Source of the DNA: Pseudomonadota bacterium
Lineage (GTDB): Bacteria; Pseudomonadota; Gammaproteobacteria; Burkholderiales; Casimicrobiaceae
DNA: 10,117 nt
Assembly (NCBI GenBank): GCA_029571495.1
Contig: JAKPSO010000716.1
Location: forward strand, 1-10,117
Reading direction: 5' to 3'
Part shown: positions 1-6,472 of the stretch, piece by piece
Layout of the letters: each line of letters begins with the position of its first letter
Position numbering within the stretch: the first letter of the stretch is position 1
Notes under the pieces: model-generated
What the model saw: only the letters and a program-made list of their open reading frames with translations
What the model was told of the DNA's origin: nothing
Databases searched by the model: none
Made by a program: the position numbers and the translations under genes

Positions 1-201
1 CTCGTCGGTGCGGCACCACTCGCCGACAACCCGACGCTCGCGCGATCAATCCGCAATCGCTTCCCGTATCTCGATCCATTGAATCACTTGCAGATCGAAC
101 TCATCCGCCGCGTGCGCTCGGGTGACACCGAAGAGCGCACGAAGCGCGCGCTGCATTTGTCGATTAACGGACTTGCGGCGGGGTTGCGTAACACGGGTTA
201 G
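1..201 (+). CDS. ppc: Phosphoenolpyruvate carboxylase, C-terminal end (partial)
   Basis: The frame open from base 1 to the TAG at 199-201 gives 66 residues that match the end of bacterial phosphoenolpyruvate carboxylase. It contains the family signature YLDPLNHLQIELIRR, then a basic stretch leading to LSINGLAAGLRNTG and the stop. The family ends in an invariant (Q/R)NTG, so the C-terminus is complete and only the upstream part lies outside the window. The enzyme is cytosolic and carboxylates phosphoenolpyruvate with bicarbonate to oxaloacetate, refilling the TCA cycle; the C-terminal region packs against the catalytic barrel and the aspartate inhibitor site. It converges with frmA, with two palindromic repeats in between. 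It is a housekeeping gene with no visible functional link to the catabolic operon. Identification is by recalled family motifs. Confidence 0.93.
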   Translation, partial: LVGAAPLADNPTLARSIRNRFPYLDPLNHLQIELIRRVRSGDTEERTKRALHLSINGLAAGLRNTG

Positions 202-228
202 TGAAACGCAACGCCGAGCGCCGTCTGT

Positions 229-287
229 GTAGGCGACGACTTGGCGTCGCTCAAAACGCCACCAAGCGCAGCCAAGTCCGCGCCTAC
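229..287. repeat. REP-like palindromic repeat, copy 1
   Basis: This 59-bp element starts GTAGGCGACGACTTGGC and ends GCCAAGTCCGCGCCTAC. The two 17-bp ends are inverted repeats matching at 15 of 17 positions, so transcripts from either strand can fold into a long hairpin. An inner CTTGGCG resembles further inverted sequence inside the loop. It lies 27 bp after the ppc stop, between the convergent ppc and frmA genes, a typical place for REP-type elements. It has no T-tract, so it is not a classical intrinsic terminator, though it could protect transcript ends or punctuate transcription. Confidence 0.8.
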
Positions 288-331
288 AACGATGCATCCG
301 ACAATTCTTCGTTCGCTACGCGAAACCCCTC

Positions 332-388
332 GTAGGCGACGACTTGGCGTCGCTCAATGCCGCCAAGCGCGGCCAAGTCCGCGCCTAC
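332..388. repeat. REP-like palindromic repeat, copy 2
   Basis: This 57-bp second copy has the same orientation as the first, 44 bp further on. The first 26 bases and the last 17 bases are identical to copy 1. The inner loop differs by a 2-bp length change and a few substitutions. The 17-bp ends again form a 15/17 inverted repeat. It lies 16 bp past the frmA stop codon, so the pair together occupies most of the gap between the convergent ppc and frmA ends. Two direct copies of a palindrome in tandem resemble the clustered REP arrangement seen in gammaproteobacteria. Confidence 0.8.
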
Positions 389-404
389 ACCTACGTTCGC
401 GATA

Positions 405-1514
405 CTAGAAATGAATCACCGTGCGGATCGATTTGCCTTCGTGCATAAGGTCGAACGCTTCGTTGATTTGATCTAGCGAGCGCGTGTGCGTGACGAACGA
501 GTCGAGATCGATGTCGCCCTTCATCGCTTGCTCGACCATGCCGGGGAGTTGCGTGCGTCCGCGCACACCGCCGAACGCTGAGCCGCGCCACACGCGACCG
601 GTGACGAGCTGAAACGGACGCGTGGAAATTTCTTGCCCCGCTCCCGCGACTCCGATGATGATGCTCTCGCCCCAACCTTTGTGACAGCACTCGAGCGCGG
701 CGCGCATGACGTGTACGTTGCCAATGCATTCGAAGCTGAATTCGACGCCGCCGTCGGTCATCTCGACGATCACGTCTTGAATCGGTTTGCTGCTGTCTTT
801 CGGGTTCACGCAATCGGTCGCGCCCATTTTCTTCGCGAGTTCAAACTTGCCGGGATTGGTGTCGATACCGATGATGCGTCCGGCCTTCGCTTGCTTGGCG
901 CCTTGAATCACCGCGAGGCCAATGCCGCCGAGTCCGAACACCGCAACGGTGTCGCCCTCTTTCACTTTCGCGGTGTTGTGCACCGCGCCGATCCCTGTGG
1001 TCACGCCGCACCCGAGCAGGCACACTTTTTCATGATCCGCCGCGGGGTTGATCTTCGCGAGCGAAATTTCGTTCACAACGGTGTACTCGCTAAACGTCGA
1101 GCAGCCCATGTAGTGGTAAATCGGCTTGCCTTGGTACGAAAAGCGCGACGTGCCGTCCGGCATCAAGCCTTTGCCTTGCGTCGCGCGCACTTTTTGGCAG
1201 AGGTTCGTCTTGCCCGATTTGCAGAATTTACATTCGCGGCACTCCGCGGTATAGAGCGGAATCACATGGTCGCCGGGCTTGAGGCTGGTCACGCCTTCGC
1301 CGACTTCCACCACGACGCCCGCGCCTTCGTGTCCGAGCACTGACGGAAAGATGCCTTCGGGATCATCGCCGCTCAACGTGAACGCGTCGGTGTGGCACAC
1401 GCCGGTGTGCGAAATCTTGACCAGCACTTCGCCCTTGCGCGGCGGCTCGACATCAATCTCAACAATCTGCAACGGTTTGCCTGCTTCGAACGCTACGGCG
1501 GCGCGTGATTTCAT
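405..1514 (-). CDS. frmA: S-(hydroxymethyl)glutathione dehydrogenase (class III alcohol dehydrogenase)
   Basis: This 369-residue zinc alcohol dehydrogenase oxidises S-hydroxymethylglutathione, formed spontaneously from formaldehyde and glutathione, to S-formylglutathione with NAD+ in the cytosol. Catalytic zinc ligands are visible as C40, H62 (GHEG) and C169. Structural zinc ligands are C92, C95, C98 and C106. The Rossmann motif GLGGIG is at 194-199 and the NAD-binding D218 follows. The stretch ATQGKGLMPDGTSRF at 111-125 is typical of the class III, glutathione-adduct-using branch, and the length fits the family. The start at 1514 is chosen because the protein begins MKSRAAV like its homologues and AAGGA lies 6 nt upstream; the frame stays open farther, but that upstream part overlaps frmR. 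The gene follows frmR by 20 nt and forms an operon with it. No S-formylglutathione hydrolase gene (frmB/fghA) follows. Confidence 0.95.
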   Translation of the reverse strand: MKSRAAVAFEAGKPLQIVEIDVEPPRKGEVLVKISHTGVCHTDAFTLSGDDPEGIFPSVLGHEGAGVVVEVGEGVTSLKPGDHVIPLYTAECRECKFCKSGKTNLCQKVRATQGKGLMPDGTSRFSYQGKPIYHYMGCSTFSEYTVVNEISLAKINPAADHEKVCLLGCGVTTGIGAVHNTAKVKEGDTVAVFGLGGIGLAVIQGAKQAKAGRIIGIDTNPGKFELAKKMGATDCVNPKDSSKPIQDVIVEMTDGGVEFSFECIGNVHVMRAALECCHKGWGESIIIGVAGAGQEISTRPFQLVTGRVWRGSAFGGVRGRTQLPGMVEQAMKGDIDLDSFVTHTRSLDQINEAFDLMHEGKSIRTVIHF

Positions 1515-1534
1515 GTGTATTTCCTTGTGAGTAT

Positions 1535-1834
1535 TTATTTGAGATATGAGCGAACCAACGACACTGTTTCGTCGATGGCCTCGTGAACTTTGGCGTGCGT
1601 TGGGTCGGCGACCGAACCGTCGTCGCAATCGGCATGTCCGAAGGTTTCTTTCAAGTGGCCCTCCAGCACATCCGACATCAACCCGTTGATCGCACCGCGC
1701 ATTGCGGCGAGTTGTTGCAACACGGCGCTGCATGTCGCGCCATCTTGAATGACGCGCTCCAGCGATTCCGACTGGCCACGTATGCGGCGCAGACGCGTGA
1801 TGGCGCGTTTCTTCTCTTCGGGACTGTGAGGCAT
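1535..1834 (-). CDS. frmR: Formaldehyde-responsive repressor FrmR (CsoR/RcnR/FrmR family)
   Basis: This 99-residue all-helical DNA-binding protein represses the formaldehyde operon and releases DNA when formaldehyde modifies it. It starts MPHSPEEKKRAITRLRRIRG and ends VSLVRSYLK, both very close to E. coli FrmR. Pro2 and Cys35, the pair known in E. coli FrmR to be bridged by formaldehyde, are both present, as is His60, a residue conserved in the family's sensor site. The length is normal. The frame stays open to an ATG at 1912, but the chosen Met at 1834 gives the conserved N-terminal Pro2; no strong Shine-Dalgarno is seen before it. A G-tract operator candidate lies 23 nt upstream of the start. 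It is transcribed with frmA and divergently from the aromatic operon. It could in principle sense a metal, but the frmA partner makes formaldehyde far more likely. Confidence 0.93.
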   Translation of the reverse strand: MPHSPEEKKRAITRLRRIRGQSESLERVIQDGATCSAVLQQLAAMRGAINGLMSDVLEGHLKETFGHADCDDGSVADPTHAKVHEAIDETVSLVRSYLK

Positions 1835-1857
1835 GGACGGTAGACCCGCAGTTTTGA

Positions 1858-1872
1858 TACTGGGGGGGAGTT
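1858..1872 (-). promoter_or_regulatory. Candidate FrmR operator upstream of frmR
   Basis: A run of seven G (1862-1868 on the + strand) is flanked by TACT on the left and AGTT on the right, so on the frmR coding strand it reads AACTCCCCCCCAGTA. Operators of the CsoR/RcnR/FrmR family are known to be a G/C tract flanked by short AT-rich inverted sequences. The site lies just upstream of the frmR start, where binding would block transcription of frmRA. Only the position and pattern are seen; binding is inferred. Confidence 0.65.
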
Positions 1873-1908
1873 TAACGCCTGGTCCGACCGTCGCGCAACC
1901 ACCCTCGC

Positions 1909-1950
1909 GCATCGGATCTGGGGACGTACGATCGTGTCGCGATCCGATGC
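1909..1950. promoter_or_regulatory. Perfect 10-bp inverted repeat in the divergent control region
   Basis: GCATCGGATC at 1909-1918 and GATCCGATGC at 1941-1950 are perfect inverted copies separated by 22 bp. The spacer contains the small palindrome ACGATCGT at 1928-1935. The right arm ends two bases before the -35 hexamer of the + strand promoter. The half-site centres are about 32 bp apart, roughly three helical turns, so two protein dimers or a looped complex could bind the same face. The binding protein is not known, and the pair may instead be a coincidental hairpin. Confidence 0.4.
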
Positions 1951-1952
1951 AC

Positions 1953-1977
1953 TTGACACATTTTCTTTAGATGTCAA
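1953..1977. promoter_or_regulatory. Inverted repeat spanning the -35/-10 region, candidate MarR operator
   Basis: TTGACA at 1953-1958 and TGTCAA at 1972-1977 are inverted copies separated by 13 bp. The arms coincide with the -35 box and overlap the -10 box by two bases. A repressor dimer bound here would block RNA polymerase. The MarR-family protein encoded as the third gene of this operon is the natural candidate. Because one arm is also the consensus -35 box, part of the symmetry may be due to the promoter alone. Confidence 0.45.
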
Positions 1978-1981
1978 TAAT
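1953..1981 (+). promoter_or_regulatory. Sigma70-type promoter of the aminobenzoyl-CoA operon
   Basis: A consensus -35 hexamer TTGACA (1953-1958) is followed by exactly 17 bp and then AATAAT (1976-1981), which matches the -10 consensus at five of six positions. The expected transcript start is near 1988, leaving a leader of about 30 nt before the ATG at 2017. The short AT-rich stretch stands out from its GC-rich surroundings. This is the only strong promoter seen upstream of the seven-gene operon, so it probably drives all of it. Confidence 0.75.
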
Positions 1982-2016
1982 CGCCGCCTAATACATCTGG
2001 CGAGAAAGTCCTCATC

Positions 2017-4341
2017 ATGCGAATCGTGTGTATCGGCGGTGGTCCGGCAGGTTTGTACTTTGCGCTGTTAATGAAAAAGCTGAACGCGGCCAACGACATC
2101 ACGGTCGTCGAGCGCAACAAGCCGTACGACACGTTCGGATGGGGTGTCGTGTTTTCCGACGCGACGCTTGAAAACATGCGTGAGTGTGACGCCGAAACCA
2201 CGGCCGAAATTGAGCAGGCGTTCAATCATTGGGACGACATCGAATTGCACTTCAAGGACCGTGTGATTCGTTCCGGCGGCCACGGCTTCGTCGGTATTGG
2301 TCGCAAGAAACTCCTAAACATTTTGCAGGCGCGCTGCGAGGCGCTGGGCGTGAAGCTCGTCTTCGAAACCGAGGTGAAGTCAGACGACGCATACGCCGAC
2401 GCCGATCTCGTCATCGCGAGCGACGGCATTTCCTCGGGAATTCGCGACAAATACGCGCACGTATTCAAGCCCGATATCGTGGTGCGGCCCAATCGCTACA
2501 TTTGGCTTGGCACGAACAAGCAATACGACGCCTTCAACTTCCTCTTCGAGAAGACCGAGCACGGCTGGTTTCAGGCGCACATTTATAAGTTCGACGAAAC
2601 GACTACGACGTTCATCGTCGAGTGCCCCGAACATGTGTGGCTCGCGCACGACCTCGACAAGGCCGATCAAGCGCAGTCGATCGCGTTCTGCGAAAAGCTC
2701 TTCGCCAAAAATTTGCAAGGCGAAAAACTGATGACCAATGCGCGCCATCTGCGCGGCTCGGCGTGGCTCGCCTTTCAACGCGTGGTGTGCGAACAATGGT
2801 GGCTCAAGAATCCGCACGGCAGCCACGTTGTGCTCATGGGCGACGCAGTGCACACAGCGCACTTCGCGATCGGCTCGGGCACCAAGCTCGCGATTGAAGA
2901 CGCGATTGAATTGACGCGCCAGTTTCAGTTGCTCGGCGACGCGCCGAGGCAGCTTGCCGATGTGTTGCGCGCCTACCAAGAAGCACGACGCGTGGAAACG
3001 CTGCGATTGCAAAACGCGGCGTGGAATGCGATGGCGTGGTTTGAAGTGTGCGGCGAGCGCTACTGCGACCAACTTGAACCCGAGCAATTCATGTACTCGA
3101 TGCTCACGCGCAGCCAACGCATCAGCCACGAAAATTTGCGCCTGCGCGACAAGGCGTGGCTTGAAGGTTATGAGGCGTGGTTCGCACGACGCGCTGGCGC
3201 GGACCGTACCTTGCCTCCGATGTTTACGCCATACACGTGTCGCAGCGTGACGCTGAAGAACCGCGTCGTCGTTTCGCCGATGGCGCAGTATTCGGCGGTT
3301 GACGGCGTGGTCGGCGCCTATCACCTCGCACATCTGGGCGCGCGCGCACTCGGTGGCGCGGGGTTGGTAATGGCCGAGATGACGTGCGTGAGCCCCACGG
3401 CGCGCATCACACCAGGTTGCCCTGGGTTGTGGACCGATGCGCAGGAGCGCGCGTGGACGCGCATTGTTGATTTCACACACGCGAACAGTGACGCCAAGAT
3501 CGGCGTGCAGTTGGGCCACGCGGGCGCCAAGGGCTCGACGCGCCGCGCGTGGGATGGTATCGACCAACCGCTCGAAGCAAACGACACCGAACCCAATTGG
3601 CCGCTCATATCCGCTTCGCCGCAGCAGTATTTAGAAGGTGTGAGCCAAGTCTCGCGTGCGATGACGCGCGCCGACATGGACGAAGTGTGCGTGCAGTTTG
3701 TAGCGGCCACGACACGCGCCGCTCGCGCGGGGTTCGATTGGCTGGAATTGCATTGTGCGCACGGCTATTTGCTGTCGAGCTTCATCTCGCCGTTGACGAA
3801 CATTCGCACGGATGAATACGGCGGTTCGCTCGCGAATCGTCTGCGTTTTCCACTTGAAGTCTTCGCCGCGGTGCGCGCGGCGTGGCCGAGCACGTTGCCG
3901 ATGTCGGTGCGCATTTCGGCGCACGATTGGGTGGAGGGCGGCATCACGCCGGATGACGCCGTAGAGATCGCGCGTGCATTCAAAGCGGCGGGCGCGGACA
4001 TGATCGATTGCTCGTCGGGACAAGTCAGCAAGCAAGAAAAAATCACGTTTGGCCGCATGTTCCAAACACCATTCGCCGATCAAGTGCGCAACGAAGCGGG
4101 CATTGCCACCATCGCAGTCGGCGCGATCAGTGAAGCCGATCACGTCAACAGCATCATCGCAGCTGGCCGCGCTGACCTGTGCGCGATCGCGCGACCACAT
4201 TTGGCAAATCCTGCGTGGACACTCACCGAAGCAGCAAAGATCGGCGTGCAAGCCATCGGTTGGCCGAAGCAATATCGCAGCGCGAAGACGCAAATGGAAG
4301 CGAACTTCGCTCGCGAGAAAGCGATGGCGAGCAATGGCTGA
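2017..4341 (+). CDS. 2-aminobenzoyl-CoA monooxygenase/reductase (fused FAD monooxygenase and Old-Yellow-Enzyme reductase)
   Basis: This 774-residue fusion has two flavoenzyme halves. The N-terminal half (about 1-395) is a class A FAD monooxygenase with GGGPAG at 7-12, the DG motif D136-G137 and the GD motif at 275-276 (GDAVHTAHFAIGSG). The C-terminal half (about 399-760) is an Old-Yellow-Enzyme/NADH:flavin oxidoreductase barrel, with QLGHAGAK at 498-505, HCAHGYLLSSF from 579 and then RTDEYGGSLANR. This architecture and length are those of anthraniloyl-CoA monooxygenase (EC 1.14.13.40) of Azoarcus evansii, which hydroxylates 2-aminobenzoyl-CoA at C5 and then reduces the ring to a cyclohexene CoA ester. 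Databases often call such proteins salicylyl-CoA 5-hydroxylase/oxidoreductase. The 2-aminobenzoyl-CoA substrate is favoured here by the neighbouring ligase and RidA-like genes and by the absence of a gentisate dioxygenase. It is the first gene of the operon, 36 nt after the -10 box. Confidence 0.9.
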   Translation: MRIVCIGGGPAGLYFALLMKKLNAANDITVVERNKPYDTFGWGVVFSDATLENMRECDAETTAEIEQAFNHWDDIELHFKDRVIRSGGHGFVGIGRKKLLNILQARCEALGVKLVFETEVKSDDAYADADLVIASDGISSGIRDKYAHVFKPDIVVRPNRYIWLGTNKQYDAFNFLFEKTEHGWFQAHIYKFDETTTTFIVECPEHVWLAHDLDKADQAQSIAFCEKLFAKNLQGEKLMTNARHLRGSAWLAFQRVVCEQWWLKNPHGSHVVLMGDAVHTAHFAIGSGTKLAIEDAIELTRQFQLLGDAPRQLADVLRAYQEARRVETLRLQNAAWNAMAWFEVCGERYCDQLEPEQFMYSMLTRSQRISHENLRLRDKAWLEGYEAWFARRAGADRTLPPMFTPYTCRSVTLKNRVVVSPMAQYSAVDGVVGAYHLAHLGARALGGAGLVMAEMTCVSPTARITPGCPGLWTDAQERAWTRIVDFTHANSDAKIGVQLGHAGAKGSTRRAWDGIDQPLEANDTEPNWPLISASPQQYLEGVSQVSRAMTRADMDEVCVQFVAATTRAARAGFDWLELHCAHGYLLSSFISPLTNIRTDEYGGSLANRLRFPLEVFAAVRAAWPSTLPMSVRISAHDWVEGGITPDDAVEIARAFKAAGADMIDCSSGQVSKQEKITFGRMFQTPFADQVRNEAGIATIAVGAISEADHVNSIIAAGRADLCAIARPHLANPAWTLTEAAKIGVQAIGWPKQYRSAKTQMEANFAREKAMASNG

Positions 4342-5107
4342 TCTCGTGGGACGACACGCGCTAGTCACTGGCGCGGGTAAAGGTATCGGCGCCGCAATCG
4401 CCGCCGCGCTCGCGGCCGAAGGCGCGCGAGTGACGCTTGTTGGTCGTCACCGCGAAACGCTCGACGCCACCGCAGCGCGCCTGCCCGCGTCCGCTCAGGC
4501 GCAAGTCATCGTTTGCGATATCAGCGACAGCGCGTCCGTGACCTCGGCTTTCGCCGTTGCTCGCGACGGACTCGGGCCTATCGAAGTACTCGTCAACAAC
4601 GCGGGTCAAGCGCAGAGCGCGCCGCTCACACGCACCGATGACGCATTGTGGGCACAGATGCTCGGCGTGAATTTGAACGGCACCTTCTTCTGCACACGTG
4701 CCGTGTTGCCCGACATGATCGCCGCACGTTGGGGACGCGTCGTGAACATCGCGAGCACGGCGGCTCAACGCGGCTATCCCTACGTCGGTGCCTATTGCGC
4801 GGCGAAGCACGGCGTATTGGGACTCACACGCGCGCTGGCGCTTGAAGTCGCGACCAAAGGCATCACGGTGAACGCGGTCTGCCCCGGCTATACCGACACT
4901 GACATCGTGGCAAGTGCAGTCGCGAATATCGTGAACACCACGGGTCGGAGCGCCGATGCCGCGCGCGCGCAACTTGTGAAAGGCAATCCACAAGGGCAGC
5001 TCGTGACGCCCGAACAAGTCGCGAATGCGGTGCTGTGGCTTTGTCGCGCCGGAAGCGAAGCGGTGACTGGGCAAGCTCTGTCTATTTCCGGCGGCGAGGT
5101 GATGTGA
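4334..5107 (+). CDS. Short-chain dehydrogenase/reductase, probable 3-hydroxyacyl-CoA dehydrogenase
   Basis: This 257-residue classical SDR has the cofactor motif TGAGKGIG at 12-19, NNAG at 88-91, and a catalytic set of N113, S141, Y154 and K158 (YCAAK). The C-terminal ISGGEVM closes the fold as in FabG-like enzymes. No acidic residue is obvious after the second beta strand (LVGRHR), which hints at NADP(H) but does not settle it. The ATG at 4334 overlaps the preceding stop by 8 nt, indicating translational coupling; the open frame extends farther upstream but that part lies inside the monooxygenase gene. In this operon the likely job is oxidation or reduction of a hydroxy/oxo group on the alicyclic CoA ester formed by the monooxygenase/reductase, in a beta-oxidation-like step. 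The exact substrate cannot be read from the sequence. Confidence 0.9.
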   Translation: MADLVGRHALVTGAGKGIGAAIAAALAAEGARVTLVGRHRETLDATAARLPASAQAQVIVCDISDSASVTSAFAVARDGLGPIEVLVNNAGQAQSAPLTRTDDALWAQMLGVNLNGTFFCTRAVLPDMIAARWGRVVNIASTAAQRGYPYVGAYCAAKHGVLGLTRALALEVATKGITVNAVCPGYTDTDIVASAVANIVNTTGRSADAARAQLVKGNPQGQLVTPEQVANAVLWLCRAGSEAVTGQALSISGGEVM

Positions 5108-5583
5108 TGGACATGGAAGCCCGCGCCCGCGATGACCACCACGACGCCCTGCGATTGTGGCTGCGCATGCTCACGTGCACGCAATTGGTTGAACAACGCG
5201 TTCGCGGTCAGCTCCGCGCGCAGTTCGACACCACGCTGCCGCGCTTTGACCTGATGGCGCAGTTGGAGCGTGCTCCGGAAGGCCTAAAGATGAACGAGCT
5301 GTCGCGGCGCATGATGGTGACCGGCGGCAACGTGACCGGCATCACCGATCAACTCGAAGCCGAAAAGATGGTGCAGCGTGTGCCGGTCGAGGGCGACCGT
5401 CGGGCGCTGCTGATTCGCTTAACACCCGCTGGGCGCAAGGCCTTCGCAGAGATGGCCGAGGCGCACGAACGTTGGATCATCGACGCGTTATCAGGCCTCA
5501 GCGAGCGCGAAGTGAAGTCATTGCACACGCTACTCGGTAAGGTCAAACAACGTATTAACTCGCCGGAATCAATAACGCCATGA
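5107..5583 (+). CDS. MarR-family transcriptional regulator
   Basis: This 158-residue protein has the MarR layout: N-terminal dimerisation helices, a winged helix-turn-helix at about 45-105, and long C-terminal dimerisation helices. The recognition helix region is about 71-86 (VTGGNVTGITDQLEAE). The wing carries the typical basic signature GDRRALLIRLTPAG at 96-109. The start is placed at 5107 because it overlaps the SDR stop by one base (TGATG) and GAGGTG lies 5 nt upstream; a second ATG two codons later is possible. Several MarR proteins in aromatic catabolism (for example BadR and HcaR types) respond to aryl-CoA thioesters, so a CoA ester of this pathway is a likely ligand. A candidate operator overlaps the operon promoter at 1953-1977. 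Being inside the operon implies autoregulation, as repressor or activator. Confidence 0.9.
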   Translation: MDMEARARDDHHDALRLWLRMLTCTQLVEQRVRGQLRAQFDTTLPRFDLMAQLERAPEGLKMNELSRRMMVTGGNVTGITDQLEAEKMVQRVPVEGDRRALLIRLTPAGRKAFAEMAEAHERWIIDALSGLSEREVKSLHTLLGKVKQRINSPESITP

Positions 5584-6434
5584 ACTCACAAAACCCAATG
5601 GCCGCTGGCTTCAAGCCGATGGCGGACTACAGCGCGCGCCACTTTCACTTCACGACCTCCGGCGATGGCGAACGGCGCATCGCTCGCGTTCGGCTCAATC
5701 GACCCGAACGAAAAAATCCGCTGACCTTCGATTCTTACGCTGAGCTGCGTGATTTATTTCGCAATCTGGTCCACGCGACGGACATCAAAGCGGTCATTCT
5801 GAGCGGAGAAGGCGGCAATTTTTGCTCGGGCGGTGACGTTCACGAAATCATCGGGCCGCTCACGAAGATGAGCATGCCGGAGCTTCTTGCCTTCACGCGC
5901 ATGACCGGCGATTTGGTTAAAGCCATCAAGTCCTGCCCACAGCCCGTGATCGCGGCCGTCGATGGCATTTGCGCGGGAGCCGGGGCGATGATGGCGCTCG
6001 CGAGCGATATGCGCCTTGGTACGCCGTCCGCCAAGACGGCGTTTCTGTTTACTCGCGTAGGTCTTGCGGGCGCGGACATGGGCGCGTGCGCTTTGCTGCC
6101 GCGTGTGATCGGTCAGGGCCGCGCGGCAGAGCTTTTGTTCACGGGCCGTGCGATGACCGCCGACGAAGGCTTCGCGTGGGGATTTTTCAATGCGCTACAC
6201 GCAGCGGACGCGCTTGACGCGAGTGCGCTCGCGCTCGCACAGAGTCTCGTCGCTGGTCCGACGTTCGCACACGGCATGACCAAAACCATGTTGCATCAAG
6301 AGTGGGCAATGACGATCGACCAAGCCATCGAAGCCGAGGCGCAGGCGCAAGCCATCTGCATGCAGACGAAAGACTTCCACCGTGCGTATCACGCGTTTGC
6401 AGCAAAGCAGAAGCCGGTGTTTGAAGGCAACTAA
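5580..6434 (+). CDS. Enoyl-CoA hydratase/isomerase-family (crotonase) protein
   Basis: This 284-residue crotonase-fold protein has the usual oxyanion-hole regions GGNFCSGGDV at 78-87 and CAGAGAMMALASD at 131-143. The FLFTRVGLAGADMGAC block at 155-170 and the VIGQGRAAELLFTGR block follow as in the family. The start ATG overlaps the marR stop by 4 nt (ATGA). The two glutamates that activate water in classic hydratases are absent when aligned by eye: Met137 and Arg159 occupy those positions, while Asp166 lies nearby. The protein may therefore do a different crotonase reaction, such as ring hydrolysis, isomerisation or C-N chemistry, or use another acid/base. The context gives a substrate in the alicyclic acyl-CoA series after ring reduction. 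Family membership is firm; hydratase activity is not assured. Confidence 0.87.
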   Translation: MNSQNPMAAGFKPMADYSARHFHFTTSGDGERRIARVRLNRPERKNPLTFDSYAELRDLFRNLVHATDIKAVILSGEGGNFCSGGDVHEIIGPLTKMSMPELLAFTRMTGDLVKAIKSCPQPVIAAVDGICAGAGAMMALASDMRLGTPSAKTAFLFTRVGLAGADMGACALLPRVIGQGRAAELLFTGRAMTADEGFAWGFFNALHAADALDASALALAQSLVAGPTFAHGMTKTMLHQEWAMTIDQAIEAEAQAQAICMQTKDFHRAYHAFAAKQKPVFEGN

Positions 6435-6472
6435 CTGCTTGCAAGATCGAACGTAGACGTGAAAGACACACC

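Noticed and set aside
229..388. CRISPR array
   Set aside because: There are only two copies, each is internally palindromic over nearly 60 bp, and no cas genes or regular spacers are present; REP-like elements explain it better.
633..1343. + strand open frame inside the frmA gene
   Set aside because: It is antisense to all the zinc- and NAD-binding motifs of frmA and shows no family features.
1515..1733. N-terminal extension of frmA by 73 residues
   Set aside because: The extra part overlaps frmR, has no family similarity, and a good Shine-Dalgarno precedes the Met at 1514.
1835..1912. N-terminal extension of frmR by 26 residues
   Set aside because: It would remove Pro2 from the N-terminus, which is important in FrmR, and would place the operator-like G-tract inside the coding region.
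2380..3567. Long open frame on the - strand opposite the monooxygenase/reductase gene
   Set aside because: Its translation is rich in Arg, Ala and His with no recognisable motif, and the + strand encodes a complete two-domain flavoenzyme over the same bases; it is a GC-rich shadow frame.
4049..4333. Upstream extension of the short-chain dehydrogenase
   Set aside because: The extra residues are an out-of-frame reading of the monooxygenase gene; the SDR fold begins a few residues after the Met at 4334.
2017..4341. Salicylyl-CoA 5-hydroxylase of a gentisate pathway
   Set aside because: The fold fits, but the C-terminal reductase fusion, the aminobenzoate-type ligase, the Rid protein and the absence of gentisate dioxygenase favour 2-aminobenzoyl-CoA; kept as an alternative only.
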